Assembly: GCA_947178025.1 (NCBI GenBank)
Contig: CAMWWU010000004.1
Location: forward strand, 1 to 35,274
Length of the DNA stretch: 35,274 nt
Direction of reading: 5' to 3'
From: an uncultured Alistipes sp.
GTDB taxonomy: Bacteria; Bacteroidota; Bacteroidia; Bacteroidales; Rikenellaceae
Shown: positions 14,543 to 23,220 of the stretch, piece after piece
Layout of the letters: each line of letters starts with the position of its first letter
Numbering within the stretch: position 1 is the first letter of the stretch
Translations under genes and position numbers: made by a program
Notes under the pieces: generated by a model
What the model saw: the letters and a program-made list of their open reading frames with translations, nothing else
Told to the model about the DNA's origin: nothing
Database searches by the model: none

Positions 14543-17482
14543 ATGAAAAAGATACTTTTCGTGCTGACAGTCTTGCTGTTGGCCGTTACCCCCCCCCTCC
14601 GGGCCCAGAATCGGGTCGAGGGCGTGGTGATGAATGAGAATTCCGATGCGCTCGCCGGCGTCGCGGTGGTTGTCAAGGGCACGCAGCGCGGTGTGTCGAC
14701 CGATGCCCGCGGGCACTTCGCCATCGAGGCGAAGAGGGGCGAGTCGCTGCTGTTCTCCTACATGGGAATGATCGATCAGACGGTCCCCGTGGCTTCGGGC
14801 CGTATGGAGGTCCGCATGGTTTCCGACAACTTCAACCTCGACGACGTGGTGGTGATCGGTTACGGCTCGGCCAAGAAGAGCGACCTGACGGGCTCCGTGG
14901 CGTCGGTCAAGCCCGATGCGCTCAAGAACGGCAAGGTCGGCATGGTTTCGTCGGCCCTTCAGGGTGCGGCGGCCGGTGTGCAGGTGACGCAGGGGAATAT
15001 GAAGCCCGGTGCCGATGCCAGCATTCTCATCCGCGGCGCGGGCTCGATCAATGCCGGAACCGAGCCGCTCTACATCATCGACGGCGTACCCGTGCAGGGC
15101 GGTCTTCAGGATCTTTCGGCCGTCGACATCCAGTCGATCGAGATCCTCAAGGACGCGTCGTCGGCTTCGATCTACGGTTCGCGCGGTTCGAACGGCGTGG
15201 TGCTCGTGACCACGAAAAACGGTACGGCCGGCAAGACCCGCGTTTCGTTCAATGCGACGGCCGGCGTGCAGAAGCTGATGAACAAGCAGGACATGATGAC
15301 TGCTCAGCAGTACTACGATCTGATCGAATCCTCGGGTCAGAACTACACCTGGTCGTCGGCCGAGCTGCGCCATCTGAGCCGCGGCGAATCGACCGACTGG
15401 CAGGATGCCGTGACGCAGGACGGCAGCTTCCAGAACTACAGCTTCTCCGTGTCGGGCGGCGGCAAGTCGACGACCCACTATCTCGGTCTGGACTACTACG
15501 ATCAGGAGGGTACGGTCAAGAATTCGTCGTTCAACAAGTTCACCGTCCGTTACAACATGGACGCCACGCTCAACAAGTGGCTGCGCTCGGGTGTCCGCGT
15601 GAATGTCGTCGAGTCGAAGCTGATGAACATCAACGAGGAGTCCGATTCGGGCTACGGCACGATGCACAGCGCCATTACGGCCCAGCCGACGGCGCCGATC
15701 TACAACGACGACGGCAGCTATTTCGACGGCTTCCTCAATACGAAAGCCAACCCCGTGGCCATCGTCGACCTGCTCGACAAGGCGACCAAGCGCACCCGTG
15801 CCGTCGGGTCGTTCTACCTCGAACTGGAGCCCGTAGAGAATCTCCGCATCCGTTCGGACAATGCCGGCGAGCTGGTCTTCTTCAAAGTCGACGAGTATGA
15901 GGACGGCCGCATGGGCCAGCACTATACGGCCGACGGCCACGCCCGCATCATGTCCAACAAGAAGAGCTACTGGCAGACCGAGAACACCGTTACCTACGAT
16001 CTGATCCGCGAGCGTCACAAACTGACGGTCATGGGCGGCTTCTCGGCTTCGCAGGTCCGCTACGAGGAGGTGACCGCCGACTCGAAGGGGCTCGATCCCA
16101 CCACGAAGTACAACAACCTGGGCGGTGCCGCCACGCACGGCCCCAACGGCTCCTACGCTTCCGGTTCGTCGCTCGTGTCATTCTACGGCCGTGCCACCTA
16201 CAATTTCGACGAGCGCTACCTGCTGACGCTGACCATGCGCGGCGACGGCTCCTCGCGTTTCGCCCCCGGGCACCGCTGGGGCTACTTCCCCTCGCTGGCC
16301 GCCGCATGGCGTGTGTCGGAGGAGCCTTTCATGAAGAGCGCCGCATGGGTGGACAACCTCAAGGTGCGCATCAGCGCCGGTATGCTCGGCAACCAGAACA
16401 TCGGCGACTACTCCCATGCCGCACAGATCAGCCAGGGCGGTTCGGGACTCGACTACGTGTTCGGCGGAAACCTCGCTTCGGGAGCCGTCTATACGACGAT
16501 CAGCAATCCCGAGCTGACGTGGGAGAAGGCCAAGCAGCTCGATCTCGGTATCGACTTCGGGTTCCTCGGCAACCGCATCGCCGGTACGATCGAAACCTAC
16601 TACAAGCGGACGACCGATCTGCTGTGGACGGTTCCGCTGCCTTTGGAGTCGGGCTACCGCAGCTCGATGACCAACGTGGGCGTCCTCGACAACAAGGGCG
16701 TCGAGTTTACGCTCAATACGGTGAATGTCAATATGCGCAACTTCCAGTGGACTACGTCTTTCAATATCTCCTACAACCGCAACGAGATCGTCGAGCTTTA
16801 CGACGGCAAGCAGGATGTCAACAAGTCGCTCTTCGTGGGCCACTCGCTGGGCGAGTTCTACCTGCTGCACTCCGCTGGCATTTGGCAGATTCCCGATGCC
16901 GAGCAGGCTGCCGCATACGGAGCCTATCCGGGCGACCGCAAGATCTACGATCGCGACGGGAATAACGTCATCAACGGCGAGGACCGCATGTTCGCCGGCC
17001 AGAGCACCCCGACGTGGTTCGGCGGTCTGACCAACACGTTCCGCTTCTACGGTGTCGACCTCACGCTCTTCATGAACTTCGCGGGCGGTCACAAGATCAA
17101 CAACTCGCTGCTGCGTTCGCAGAACTCCTACAATGTCTGGGGCAACATGAGCAAGGACTACTACGAGGGTTATTGGCGCATCGACCGTCCGAGCGACGTC
17201 TATCCGGCTCCGCGCGTGGGCAGCGCCTATGCCAACGGCGATGGTACGGACGCCAACCTGCAGGATGGCAAATACCTACGCATCAAGAACCTCGAAATCG
17301 GCTATACGCTGCCGAAGCGCTGGACCGACGCGATCCGCGCCAGCAGCGTCCGCCTCTTCTTCTCGGTGCAGAACCTGGCCACGTTCACCGGCTACACGGG
17401 CTATGACGTGGAGGCTTGGGACAACACCAATCCTTATCCCGGATCGCGCAGCTACATCGGCGGGATCTCCGTCAATTTCTAA
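14543..17482 (+). CDS. SusC-like TonB-dependent outer-membrane transporter
   Basis: A 979-residue outer-membrane importer. A signal peptide (1-21, ending PPLRA) is followed by a carboxypeptidase-D-like regulatory domain (about 24-95, VEGVVMNENSDALAGV), a TonB-box-like DDVVVIGYG (about 100-108), the plug domain with IRGAGSINAGTEPLYIIDGVP (in pieces) and a large beta-barrel ending in GGISVNF with the terminal Phe. It forms the import gate with the SusD partner encoded 22 bases downstream. Length is normal for the class. The imported substrate is unknown from this protein alone; context suggests ribose-containing molecules. Confidence 0.96.
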   Translation: MKKILFVLTVLLLAVTPPLRAQNRVEGVVMNENSDALAGVAVVVKGTQRGVSTDARGHFAIEAKRGESLLFSYMGMIDQTVPVASGRMEVRMVSDNFNLDDVVVIGYGSAKKSDLTGSVASVKPDALKNGKVGMVSSALQGAAAGVQVTQGNMKPGADASILIRGAGSINAGTEPLYIIDGVPVQGGLQDLSAVDIQSIEILKDASSASIYGSRGSNGVVLVTTKNGTAGKTRVSFNATAGVQKLMNKQDMMTAQQYYDLIESSGQNYTWSSAELRHLSRGESTDWQDAVTQDGSFQNYSFSVSGGGKSTTHYLGLDYYDQEGTVKNSSFNKFTVRYNMDATLNKWLRSGVRVNVVESKLMNINEESDSGYGTMHSAITAQPTAPIYNDDGSYFDGFLNTKANPVAIVDLLDKATKRTRAVGSFYLELEPVENLRIRSDNAGELVFFKVDEYEDGRMGQHYTADGHARIMSNKKSYWQTENTVTYDLIRERHKLTVMGGFSASQVRYEEVTADSKGLDPTTKYNNLGGAATHGPNGSYASGSSLVSFYGRATYNFDERYLLTLTMRGDGSSRFAPGHRWGYFPSLAAAWRVSEEPFMKSAAWVDNLKVRISAGMLGNQNIGDYSHAAQISQGGSGLDYVFGGNLASGAVYTTISNPELTWEKAKQLDLGIDFGFLGNRIAGTIETYYKRTTDLLWTVPLPLESGYRSSMTNVGVLDNKGVEFTLNTVNVNMRNFQWTTSFNISYNRNEIVELYDGKQDVNKSLFVGHSLGEFYLLHSAGIWQIPDAEQAAAYGAYPGDRKIYDRDGNNVINGEDRMFAGQSTPTWFGGLTNTFRFYGVDLTLFMNFAGGHKINNSLLRSQNSYNVWGNMSKDYYEGYWRIDRPSDVYPAPRVGSAYANGDGTDANLQDGKYLRIKNLEIGYTLPKRWTDAIRASSVRLFFSVQNLATFTGYTGYDVEAWDNTNPYPGSRSYIGGISVNF

Positions 17483-17504
17483 AACGTAAATCAAGACAAG
17501 AATC

Positions 17505-18929
17505 ATGAAAAAACTGATATATGCTGCGGCTTGTCTGCTGACCGTCGTCGCCGTCTCCTGCGAAAGTTTCCTCGACGAAACGCCCAAGAGCACGCTGACC
17601 CCGCAGAACTCTTTCAAGGACGAGGCAGACTGGAACAAGACCCTGACGGCGGCCTACGGATCGTTGCAGAACATCACTGCCGGCTTCGAGGCCAAGTATG
17701 CCATCACGCTGGGCGAGTTCGGCACCGACGAGGTGATCCCCTTCGACCTGGGGTGGGCCGCCTATGCCGAGCTGCACTACTATACGTTCTCGGCGCAGCA
17801 CGCCTTTCTGGACAACCACTACGGGCACTGCTACGATGGCGTCAAGCGATGCAATATCGTGATCGATATGCCGGCCGATGCCGCCGTGAGCAGCTCCGCC
17901 CGCACGATGATGATCGCACAGGCCCGGTTCCTGCGTGCGCTCTTCTATTTCGACCTGGTGCGCATGTACGGCGGCGTGCCCCTCTGGACCTCGGGTTCGG
18001 TGGATCGCGACCAAATCATGAAGCCGCGCGCCACGGCCGACGAGGTGTACGACCTGATCGTCTCGGATCTGCGCGCCGCGGCCTCCGTGCTGCCCGCGAA
18101 GTGGTCGGAGAACTCCGACAAGGGCCGCGCCACCTCCTATGCCGCGAACGCCATCCTGGGCCGCGTGCTGTTGCAGTGGGGGCGTCCTGCCGAGGCGCTC
18201 GCCGCCCTCGACCTGGTTTACGGCAAGTTCCGTCTTTACGACGACTACTCCTTCATCTTCTCGCCCGCGCATAAGAACGAGGAGATCGAGAATATCTTCG
18301 AGGTGCAGTTCCGCCACTCGGGCAAGTGGGGCGAGGAGGGTTCGCTCCAACACAGCTACTGGGGCCCGCGCGGGGTCGGCGGCCCGACCGCTTTCGGCGG
18401 CTGGGGCGGCTTCGGAGCTTCGCAGTACCTCTACGACAGCTATGCCGACAACGACCGTCGCAAGCAGGCCTTCTTCTGGACCGAGTTCGGAGGCATCCGT
18501 CAGGATCCGCCGTGCATCAGGAAGTTCTGGGACGAGAACTACGGCAACGAGATCGAGAACGACGACCTGAATTTCATCTACATGCGTTATGCCGACGTGT
18601 TGCTGATGCGTGCCGAGGCGCTGAATGCCGTGAACGACGCGACGAATGCCAAATACGACTGTCTGAACGAGGTGCGCCGTCGTGCGGGAGTCGCCGAGGT
18701 CTTTTCGGAGACCAACGAGCGGTTCGCTGAGATCCTGCTCGAAGAGCGTATGAAGGAGCTCTGCTGCGAGCATCTGCGCCGCTTCGACCTGATCCGTTTC
18801 GGCAAGCTCGCGCAGCAGGTGCGTCTTGCGCACGGTGTCGAGGTGCGCGATCACCACGTGCTTTATCCCATTCCGCAGAGTGCGATGGACGCCAACGATG
18901 CGATTACGGAGAACAATCCGGGTTATTGA
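17505..18929 (+). CDS. SusD/RagB-like surface lipoprotein
   Basis: A 474-residue lipoprotein with Cys at about 19 (TVVAVSCES) and an acidic stretch soon after (ESFLDETP), consistent with surface display. N-terminal DEADWNKTLTAAYGSL, ARFLRALFYFDLVRMYGGVPLW (in pieces) and C-terminal VLYPIPQSAMDAN with NNPGY are SusD-family hallmarks; the TPR-like helices lie in the first half. SusD proteins cap the SusC barrel and bind the substrate. The spacing to SusC (22 bases) and the pairing are standard. Confidence 0.96.
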   Translation: MKKLIYAAACLLTVVAVSCESFLDETPKSTLTPQNSFKDEADWNKTLTAAYGSLQNITAGFEAKYAITLGEFGTDEVIPFDLGWAAYAELHYYTFSAQHAFLDNHYGHCYDGVKRCNIVIDMPADAAVSSSARTMMIAQARFLRALFYFDLVRMYGGVPLWTSGSVDRDQIMKPRATADEVYDLIVSDLRAAASVLPAKWSENSDKGRATSYAANAILGRVLLQWGRPAEALAALDLVYGKFRLYDDYSFIFSPAHKNEEIENIFEVQFRHSGKWGEEGSLQHSYWGPRGVGGPTAFGGWGGFGASQYLYDSYADNDRRKQAFFWTEFGGIRQDPPCIRKFWDENYGNEIENDDLNFIYMRYADVLLMRAEALNAVNDATNAKYDCLNEVRRRAGVAEVFSETNERFAEILLEERMKELCCEHLRRFDLIRFGKLAQQVRLAHGVEVRDHHVLYPIPQSAMDANDAITENNPGY

Positions 18930-18955
18930 TCTGAAAAAAATATTATCTGTAGCAT

Positions 18956-20578
18956 ATGAAAACGACATTTCGATTTGCCTGCGCCCTGTTGTTCGTCGCA
19001 GCGGCCGGATGCGAAAAAGAGGGCGGTCAGCGCCTGGCCGATGTCGAACTCGGTCGCACGACGGTGGAGAACGGTGTGGTGACGGTGGTGCCGACCGAAT
19101 ACTATCAGGCTTTCCGCAACCCGATGAAGGGGCTGCGCGAGTTCTTCGGTCCGGGATACGACAAGAAACGCGATGAATACCCCTATCCCTACGGTTCGAT
19201 CATCAAGGAGTACATGCAGTGGAACATGATGGAGGATGTCGAGTCGGATGGCGTGGACAAGGTGATCGCCTACAGCGACCATCGCTGGGAGGGCGTCGAG
19301 GATATGAACGTCAAGGTGATTCCGCGTCCGTTCATCATCTGGATGGAGCCCTACGAGGGCGGATACCCGAAGAACACCTACACGAACCATCCCGACGATC
19401 TGAACGGCTGGCACTGGCCTTCGGACTTCCCGATGGAGGTGCGTTCGGCCGACGACAATACCCCTTCGACAGGCGGTTACTTCGATCCGCGGTTTCAGGA
19501 TCGCATGAAGAAGCTCGTTGCCAAACTGGGCGAGGCGTGGGACAACGATCCGCGCGTGGCCTATGTCGAGATGGGGCTCATCGGCGAGTGGGGCGAGCAT
19601 CACGATCCCAACGTTACGACCGTATGGCTGCCCCACACGCAGTCGTTCCATGTGGCCAACCGCACCTGGATTCCGGGTATCGAGAAGACCCTGGGCGATG
19701 CGTTCCGCGACGCTTTCAAGAACAAGAAGGTGATGGTCCGCTACGCTTACGAGTTCGAGGACTACGACTTCGGCATCTACTGGGATTCGTGGGCTATCGA
19801 CGAGGAGCTGGAGCGAGGTTACAATGCCATGGTCAAGCGCGGCGACTATTGGCGCGATCAGGTCGTGGGCGGCGAGATCACCTGGAACTGGGGCTCGCTG
19901 ATGGCCAACGGCTACAAGAGCTTCGAGGATTGCGTGGCCGACACCGGAACCCGTGCCCTGGTGCTGGAGCAGATCCGCACGCTGCACTGCAACCACCTGG
20001 GCGGCATCACGTGGGCCAACTTCAAGGATCAGCAGTTCCAGACCAATGCCGCTACGATACAGAAGGCGCTCGGCTATCGTTTCGTGATCCGGCAGTTCAG
20101 CTATCCGACGCGCATCGAGCGCGGCGTGCCGTTCGAGGTGAAACTCGACGTGGTGAACACGGGTTCTTCGCCCTTCTATTACGACTGGCCCGTGGAGGTG
20201 GCGCTGCTCGATGCCGAAACGCATGAAAAGGTGTGGGGTGCGACGCTCGACGACGTACATGTCTCGCAGTGGATGCCCGGCGACCGGTGGGACAAGGCCA
20301 AGAACTGCTATGCGGTGCCGGCGGAGGTGAACGAGGTGGCCGGCACGCTGACCCTCGATGAGGATCTGGCTCCCGGCAAGTACATCGTGTCGGTCGCCGT
20401 ACTCGACCCGGCGGGCATGCTCCCCTCGCTGCGCTTCGCGGCCATGAACTACTTTACGGGAGGCCGCCATCCGATGGGTTACGTCGGCGTGGGGGCTGAG
20501 AGCGACGAGTATGCGCTGACCTACGGTTTCGACGATATCCAGGCCGATAAGACGCTGCACTATGTCGTCGAGAAATAG
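18956..20578 (+). CDS. DUF4832-type lipoprotein, copy 1 (putative TIM-barrel glycosidase-like)
   Basis: A 540-residue lipoprotein with Cys19 (AAAGC) followed by EKE, partly acidic, so surface exposure is possible. The N-terminal part (about 50-370) looks like a TIM barrel of the DUF4832/DUF4874 type, with RNPMKG, YPYPYGS, VAYVEMGLIGEWGEHH (201-216) and GGEITWNWGS (305-314). Conserved Glu205, Glu211 and Glu307 sit at strand ends, as in retaining clan-A glycosidases, but their role is unproven. A C-terminal beta-sandwich (about 385-520, NTGSSPFYYDWP) completes it. No biochemical function is established for the family to my knowledge. A close paralogue follows with a 17-base overlap. Confidence 0.82.
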   Translation: MKTTFRFACALLFVAAAGCEKEGGQRLADVELGRTTVENGVVTVVPTEYYQAFRNPMKGLREFFGPGYDKKRDEYPYPYGSIIKEYMQWNMMEDVESDGVDKVIAYSDHRWEGVEDMNVKVIPRPFIIWMEPYEGGYPKNTYTNHPDDLNGWHWPSDFPMEVRSADDNTPSTGGYFDPRFQDRMKKLVAKLGEAWDNDPRVAYVEMGLIGEWGEHHDPNVTTVWLPHTQSFHVANRTWIPGIEKTLGDAFRDAFKNKKVMVRYAYEFEDYDFGIYWDSWAIDEELERGYNAMVKRGDYWRDQVVGGEITWNWGSLMANGYKSFEDCVADTGTRALVLEQIRTLHCNHLGGITWANFKDQQFQTNAATIQKALGYRFVIRQFSYPTRIERGVPFEVKLDVVNTGSSPFYYDWPVEVALLDAETHEKVWGATLDDVHVSQWMPGDRWDKAKNCYAVPAEVNEVAGTLTLDEDLAPGKYIVSVAVLDPAGMLPSLRFAAMNYFTGGRHPMGYVGVGAESDEYALTYGFDDIQADKTLHYVVEK

Positions 20579-22199
20579 GTTGGCGGCGGCATTCGCACTG
20601 TGCGCCTTCGTTTGCGCAGGCTGTGCGGGGCGGGGGACTCCCGCCCGCTACACGGCCGCGTGCGACGAAGGCCGCGTGCGTGTCCGGATGGTCGAATACG
20701 AACCCGCCCTGCGCAATCCGATGAAAGGATTCCGGGAGTTCTTCATGATCGGCACTGACCGACGGCGTGCGGAGTATCCCTATCCCTACGGTTCGCTCGT
20801 CAAGGAGTACATGCAGTGGAACATGCTCGAAAACGTCGAGTCGGACGGCGTAGAGAAGATCGTCGCCTACAGCGACCGCCGCTGGCAGGGCGTCGAGGAG
20901 CAGAATGTGAAGGTTATTCCGCGCGTGCTGCTCGTGTGGGTCGAGCCGTGGCACGGAGGATGGGCCAAGGACGAGGCCAATCCCGACGATCTGAACGGCT
21001 GGCACTGGCCCTCGGACCTACCCGGCGAGACGGGGCCCTACAAGCAGATTCCGGGTTCGGTCGGCGCCTATGTCGAGCCGCAGGATTCGCTGACGACGAT
21101 CCGGGGCGGATATTTCGATCCGTCGTTTCCGGAGCGTGTGAGGAGGCTCGTCGCCAAGCTGGGCGAAGCGTGGGACGACGATCCGCGCGTGGCTTATGTC
21201 GAGATGGGCATCGTCGGCGAATGGGGCGAACACCATGACCCCGACCTGTCGACCCTCTTCGCGCCGCACGACGAGCCGCGGCATGTCGACGGCCGCACGT
21301 GGATTCCGGGCATGCAGCAGGTGCTGGGCGATGCGTTCCGCGATGCTTTCAGGAACAAGAAAGTGATGGTGCGTTATGCCTACGAGTTCGAGGATTACGA
21401 CTTCGGCATCTACTGGGACTCGTGGTCTCAGCCCGAGGAGCAGCAGCGCGGGTACGACGCGATGTTGCGCCGCGGCGACTACTGGCGCACGCAGCCCGTG
21501 GGCGGCGAGATCACCTGGAACTGGGGATCGCTGGCCCGCTATCCGAGTTTCGAGGCGGTGGTGGCCGACGACACGACCCGGCGTTTCGTCGTGGAGCAGA
21601 TCCGCAACCTGCACTGCAACCATCTGGGAGGCATCACATGGGCCGACTTCGACGATCCGGTATTCGCACGGAATGCCGCCGAGCTGCAAAAGGCGATGGG
21701 GTATCGTTTCGTGCTGGACGAGGCGGACTATCCCTGCCGGATCGAGGCGGGCGAGCCGTTCGGGGTGACCTTCTCGCTGCGCAATACGGGCTCTTCGCCC
21801 TTCTATTACGACTGGCCTGCGGAGGTGGCGCTGCTCGATGCCGCGACGCACGAAAAGGTGTGGGGCGCGACGCTCGACGACGTGCGCATCTCGCAGTGGA
21901 TGCCCGGCGAGGAGTGGGATGCCGACCGACAGGCTTACCGCAAGGCCCCCGAATCGGTGACGGTGCGGGCGCAGCTCGTGGCGGAGGGTGTCGCCGCCGG
22001 ACGTTATATCCTGGCACTGGGAGTTCTCGATCCTGCCTGCGGCCGTCCGACGCTGCGTTTCGCCAATACCAACTATTTTACGGGCGGCTATCATCCGCTC
22101 GGGTATGTCGGAGTCGGCGTGCCGGAGAGCGATCCCGCGCTCGATCCCGCATGTTTCGACGATTTGCAAAGCGATACTACATTGAATTACAAAATCTAA
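20562..22199 (+). CDS. DUF4832-type lipoprotein, copy 2 (tandem paralogue)
   Basis: A 545-residue paralogue of the preceding protein, sharing long identical blocks such as VRYAYEFEDYDFGIYWDSW and GGEITWNWGSL. The putative active-site Glu residues are kept (E214, E220, E316). The start at 20562 overlaps the previous gene by 17 bases and gives a good lipobox (AFVCAGC, C21). The residues after this Cys, AGRGTPARY, are not acidic, unlike copy 1, so it may stay on the periplasmic face. It carries an insertion of about 20 residues near 155-180 (GPYKQIPGSVGAY region) absent from copy 1. The C-terminal domains are nearly identical even at DNA level (about 20160-20290 against 21785-21915). Confidence 0.82.
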   Translation: MSSRNRLAAAFALCAFVCAGCAGRGTPARYTAACDEGRVRVRMVEYEPALRNPMKGFREFFMIGTDRRRAEYPYPYGSLVKEYMQWNMLENVESDGVEKIVAYSDRRWQGVEEQNVKVIPRVLLVWVEPWHGGWAKDEANPDDLNGWHWPSDLPGETGPYKQIPGSVGAYVEPQDSLTTIRGGYFDPSFPERVRRLVAKLGEAWDDDPRVAYVEMGIVGEWGEHHDPDLSTLFAPHDEPRHVDGRTWIPGMQQVLGDAFRDAFRNKKVMVRYAYEFEDYDFGIYWDSWSQPEEQQRGYDAMLRRGDYWRTQPVGGEITWNWGSLARYPSFEAVVADDTTRRFVVEQIRNLHCNHLGGITWADFDDPVFARNAAELQKAMGYRFVLDEADYPCRIEAGEPFGVTFSLRNTGSSPFYYDWPAEVALLDAATHEKVWGATLDDVRISQWMPGEEWDADRQAYRKAPESVTVRAQLVAEGVAAGRYILALGVLDPACGRPTLRFANTNYFTGGYHPLGYVGVGVPESDPALDPACFDDLQSDTTLNYKI

Positions 22200-22209
22200 A
22201 GCTTTTTCC

Positions 22210-23220
22210 ATGAAACGACTTCCGATTCTTCTGTTCGTGTTGTTGCTGGCCGTTTCCTGCGGCCGTCGCACGGCCGAGGAGCACCCCGTCCGAATTATTT
22301 TCGATACGGATCTGGGCAACGATATCGATGACGTGCTGGCGCTCGAAATGCTGCTCAACTACGAGCGGGAGGGCCGGGCCGAACTGCTGGGCGTGACGCT
22401 CTGCAAGGCCAATCCCCATACCGCCGAGTTCGCCGACGGCTATCTGCGGGCCGCCGGTCGCGGCGACATGCCGCTGGGCTTCGCCCATCGGGGCGTGACG
22501 CCCGAGGACGGGAGCTATCTGCTGCCGACGCTCGGTGCGTCGTTCGACGGGCAGCCGCTGCTCAGTCCCGAGCGCACGGCCGACGAGCTGCCCGAAGGTT
22601 ATGTGCTGCTGCGGCAGCTGCTGGCGCAGCAGCCCGATGCGTCGGTCGTACTCGTCGCCGTGGGGCCGTTGACCAACATCGGCAATCTGCTCGCGAGCGA
22701 GGCTGACGAGATCTCACCCCTCGCGGGGCGTGAACTGGTGGCGGCCAAAGTGAAGCGCGTGGTGACGATGGCCGGCTTGTTCGGCGACGAATTCGATTTC
22801 CCGGAGTGGAATGTCATGTGCGACGTCGAGGCGGCGCAGCGGACCTTCCATCTCTGCCCCGTGATGCTGACGACGACCGGCTGGGAGGTCGGCAACCGCT
22901 TGCTCTATCCGCACGAGAGCATCCTGAACGACTTCGGCGATCCCGAGGCCAGTCCCCTGGCGGTGGCTTACTGCCACTATATGGAGATGCCCTACGATCG
23001 GCAGACGTGGGATCTGACCGCCGTGCTGGAGGCCGTGGAGCCCGGCGTGTGGTTCGACCGCTCGCCCCGGGGCCGGATCCGGATCGCTGATGACGGTCGG
23101 AGTACGCTCGACGTGGCGGCGGAGGGCGTGCAGGATTATCTGATCATTCCGCAGGAACGCACGGCGGCGGCTCTGGAGGCGCTCGTCGCCCGGACTGCGG
23201 GTAAAACGCCGGAGCAATGA
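22210..23220 (+). CDS. Lipoprotein nucleoside hydrolase (IUNH family)
   Basis: A 336-residue enzyme of the inosine-uridine nucleoside hydrolase family, which splits nucleosides into base and ribose. The N-terminal calcium-binding Asp cluster DTDLGNDIDDVLALEML lies at about 32-48. VGPLTNIGNLL (about 155-165) and the later MCDVEAAQRTF (about 205-215, normally N-x-x-x-D-P-x-A) follow. A lipobox gives Cys17 (LAVSC) with GRR after it, so a periplasmic lipoprotein is predicted; most characterised family members are cytoplasmic. It sits between the DUF4832 pair and GH97 and overlaps the latter's start by four bases. Released ribose would enter through the permease and be phosphorylated by ribokinase. 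Confidence 0.9.
   Translation: MKRLPILLFVLLLAVSCGRRTAEEHPVRIIFDTDLGNDIDDVLALEMLLNYEREGRAELLGVTLCKANPHTAEFADGYLRAAGRGDMPLGFAHRGVTPEDGSYLLPTLGASFDGQPLLSPERTADELPEGYVLLRQLLAQQPDASVVLVAVGPLTNIGNLLASEADEISPLAGRELVAAKVKRVVTMAGLFGDEFDFPEWNVMCDVEAAQRTFHLCPVMLTTTGWEVGNRLLYPHESILNDFGDPEASPLAVAYCHYMEMPYDRQTWDLTAVLEAVEPGVWFDRSPRGRIRIADDGRSTLDVAAEGVQDYLIIPQERTAAALEALVARTAGKTPEQ

Noticed and set aside
13358-16138. A long minus-strand frame opposite the IPT lipoprotein and SusC genes
   Set aside because: Antisense shadow of conserved genes, without signal peptide or recognisable domain.
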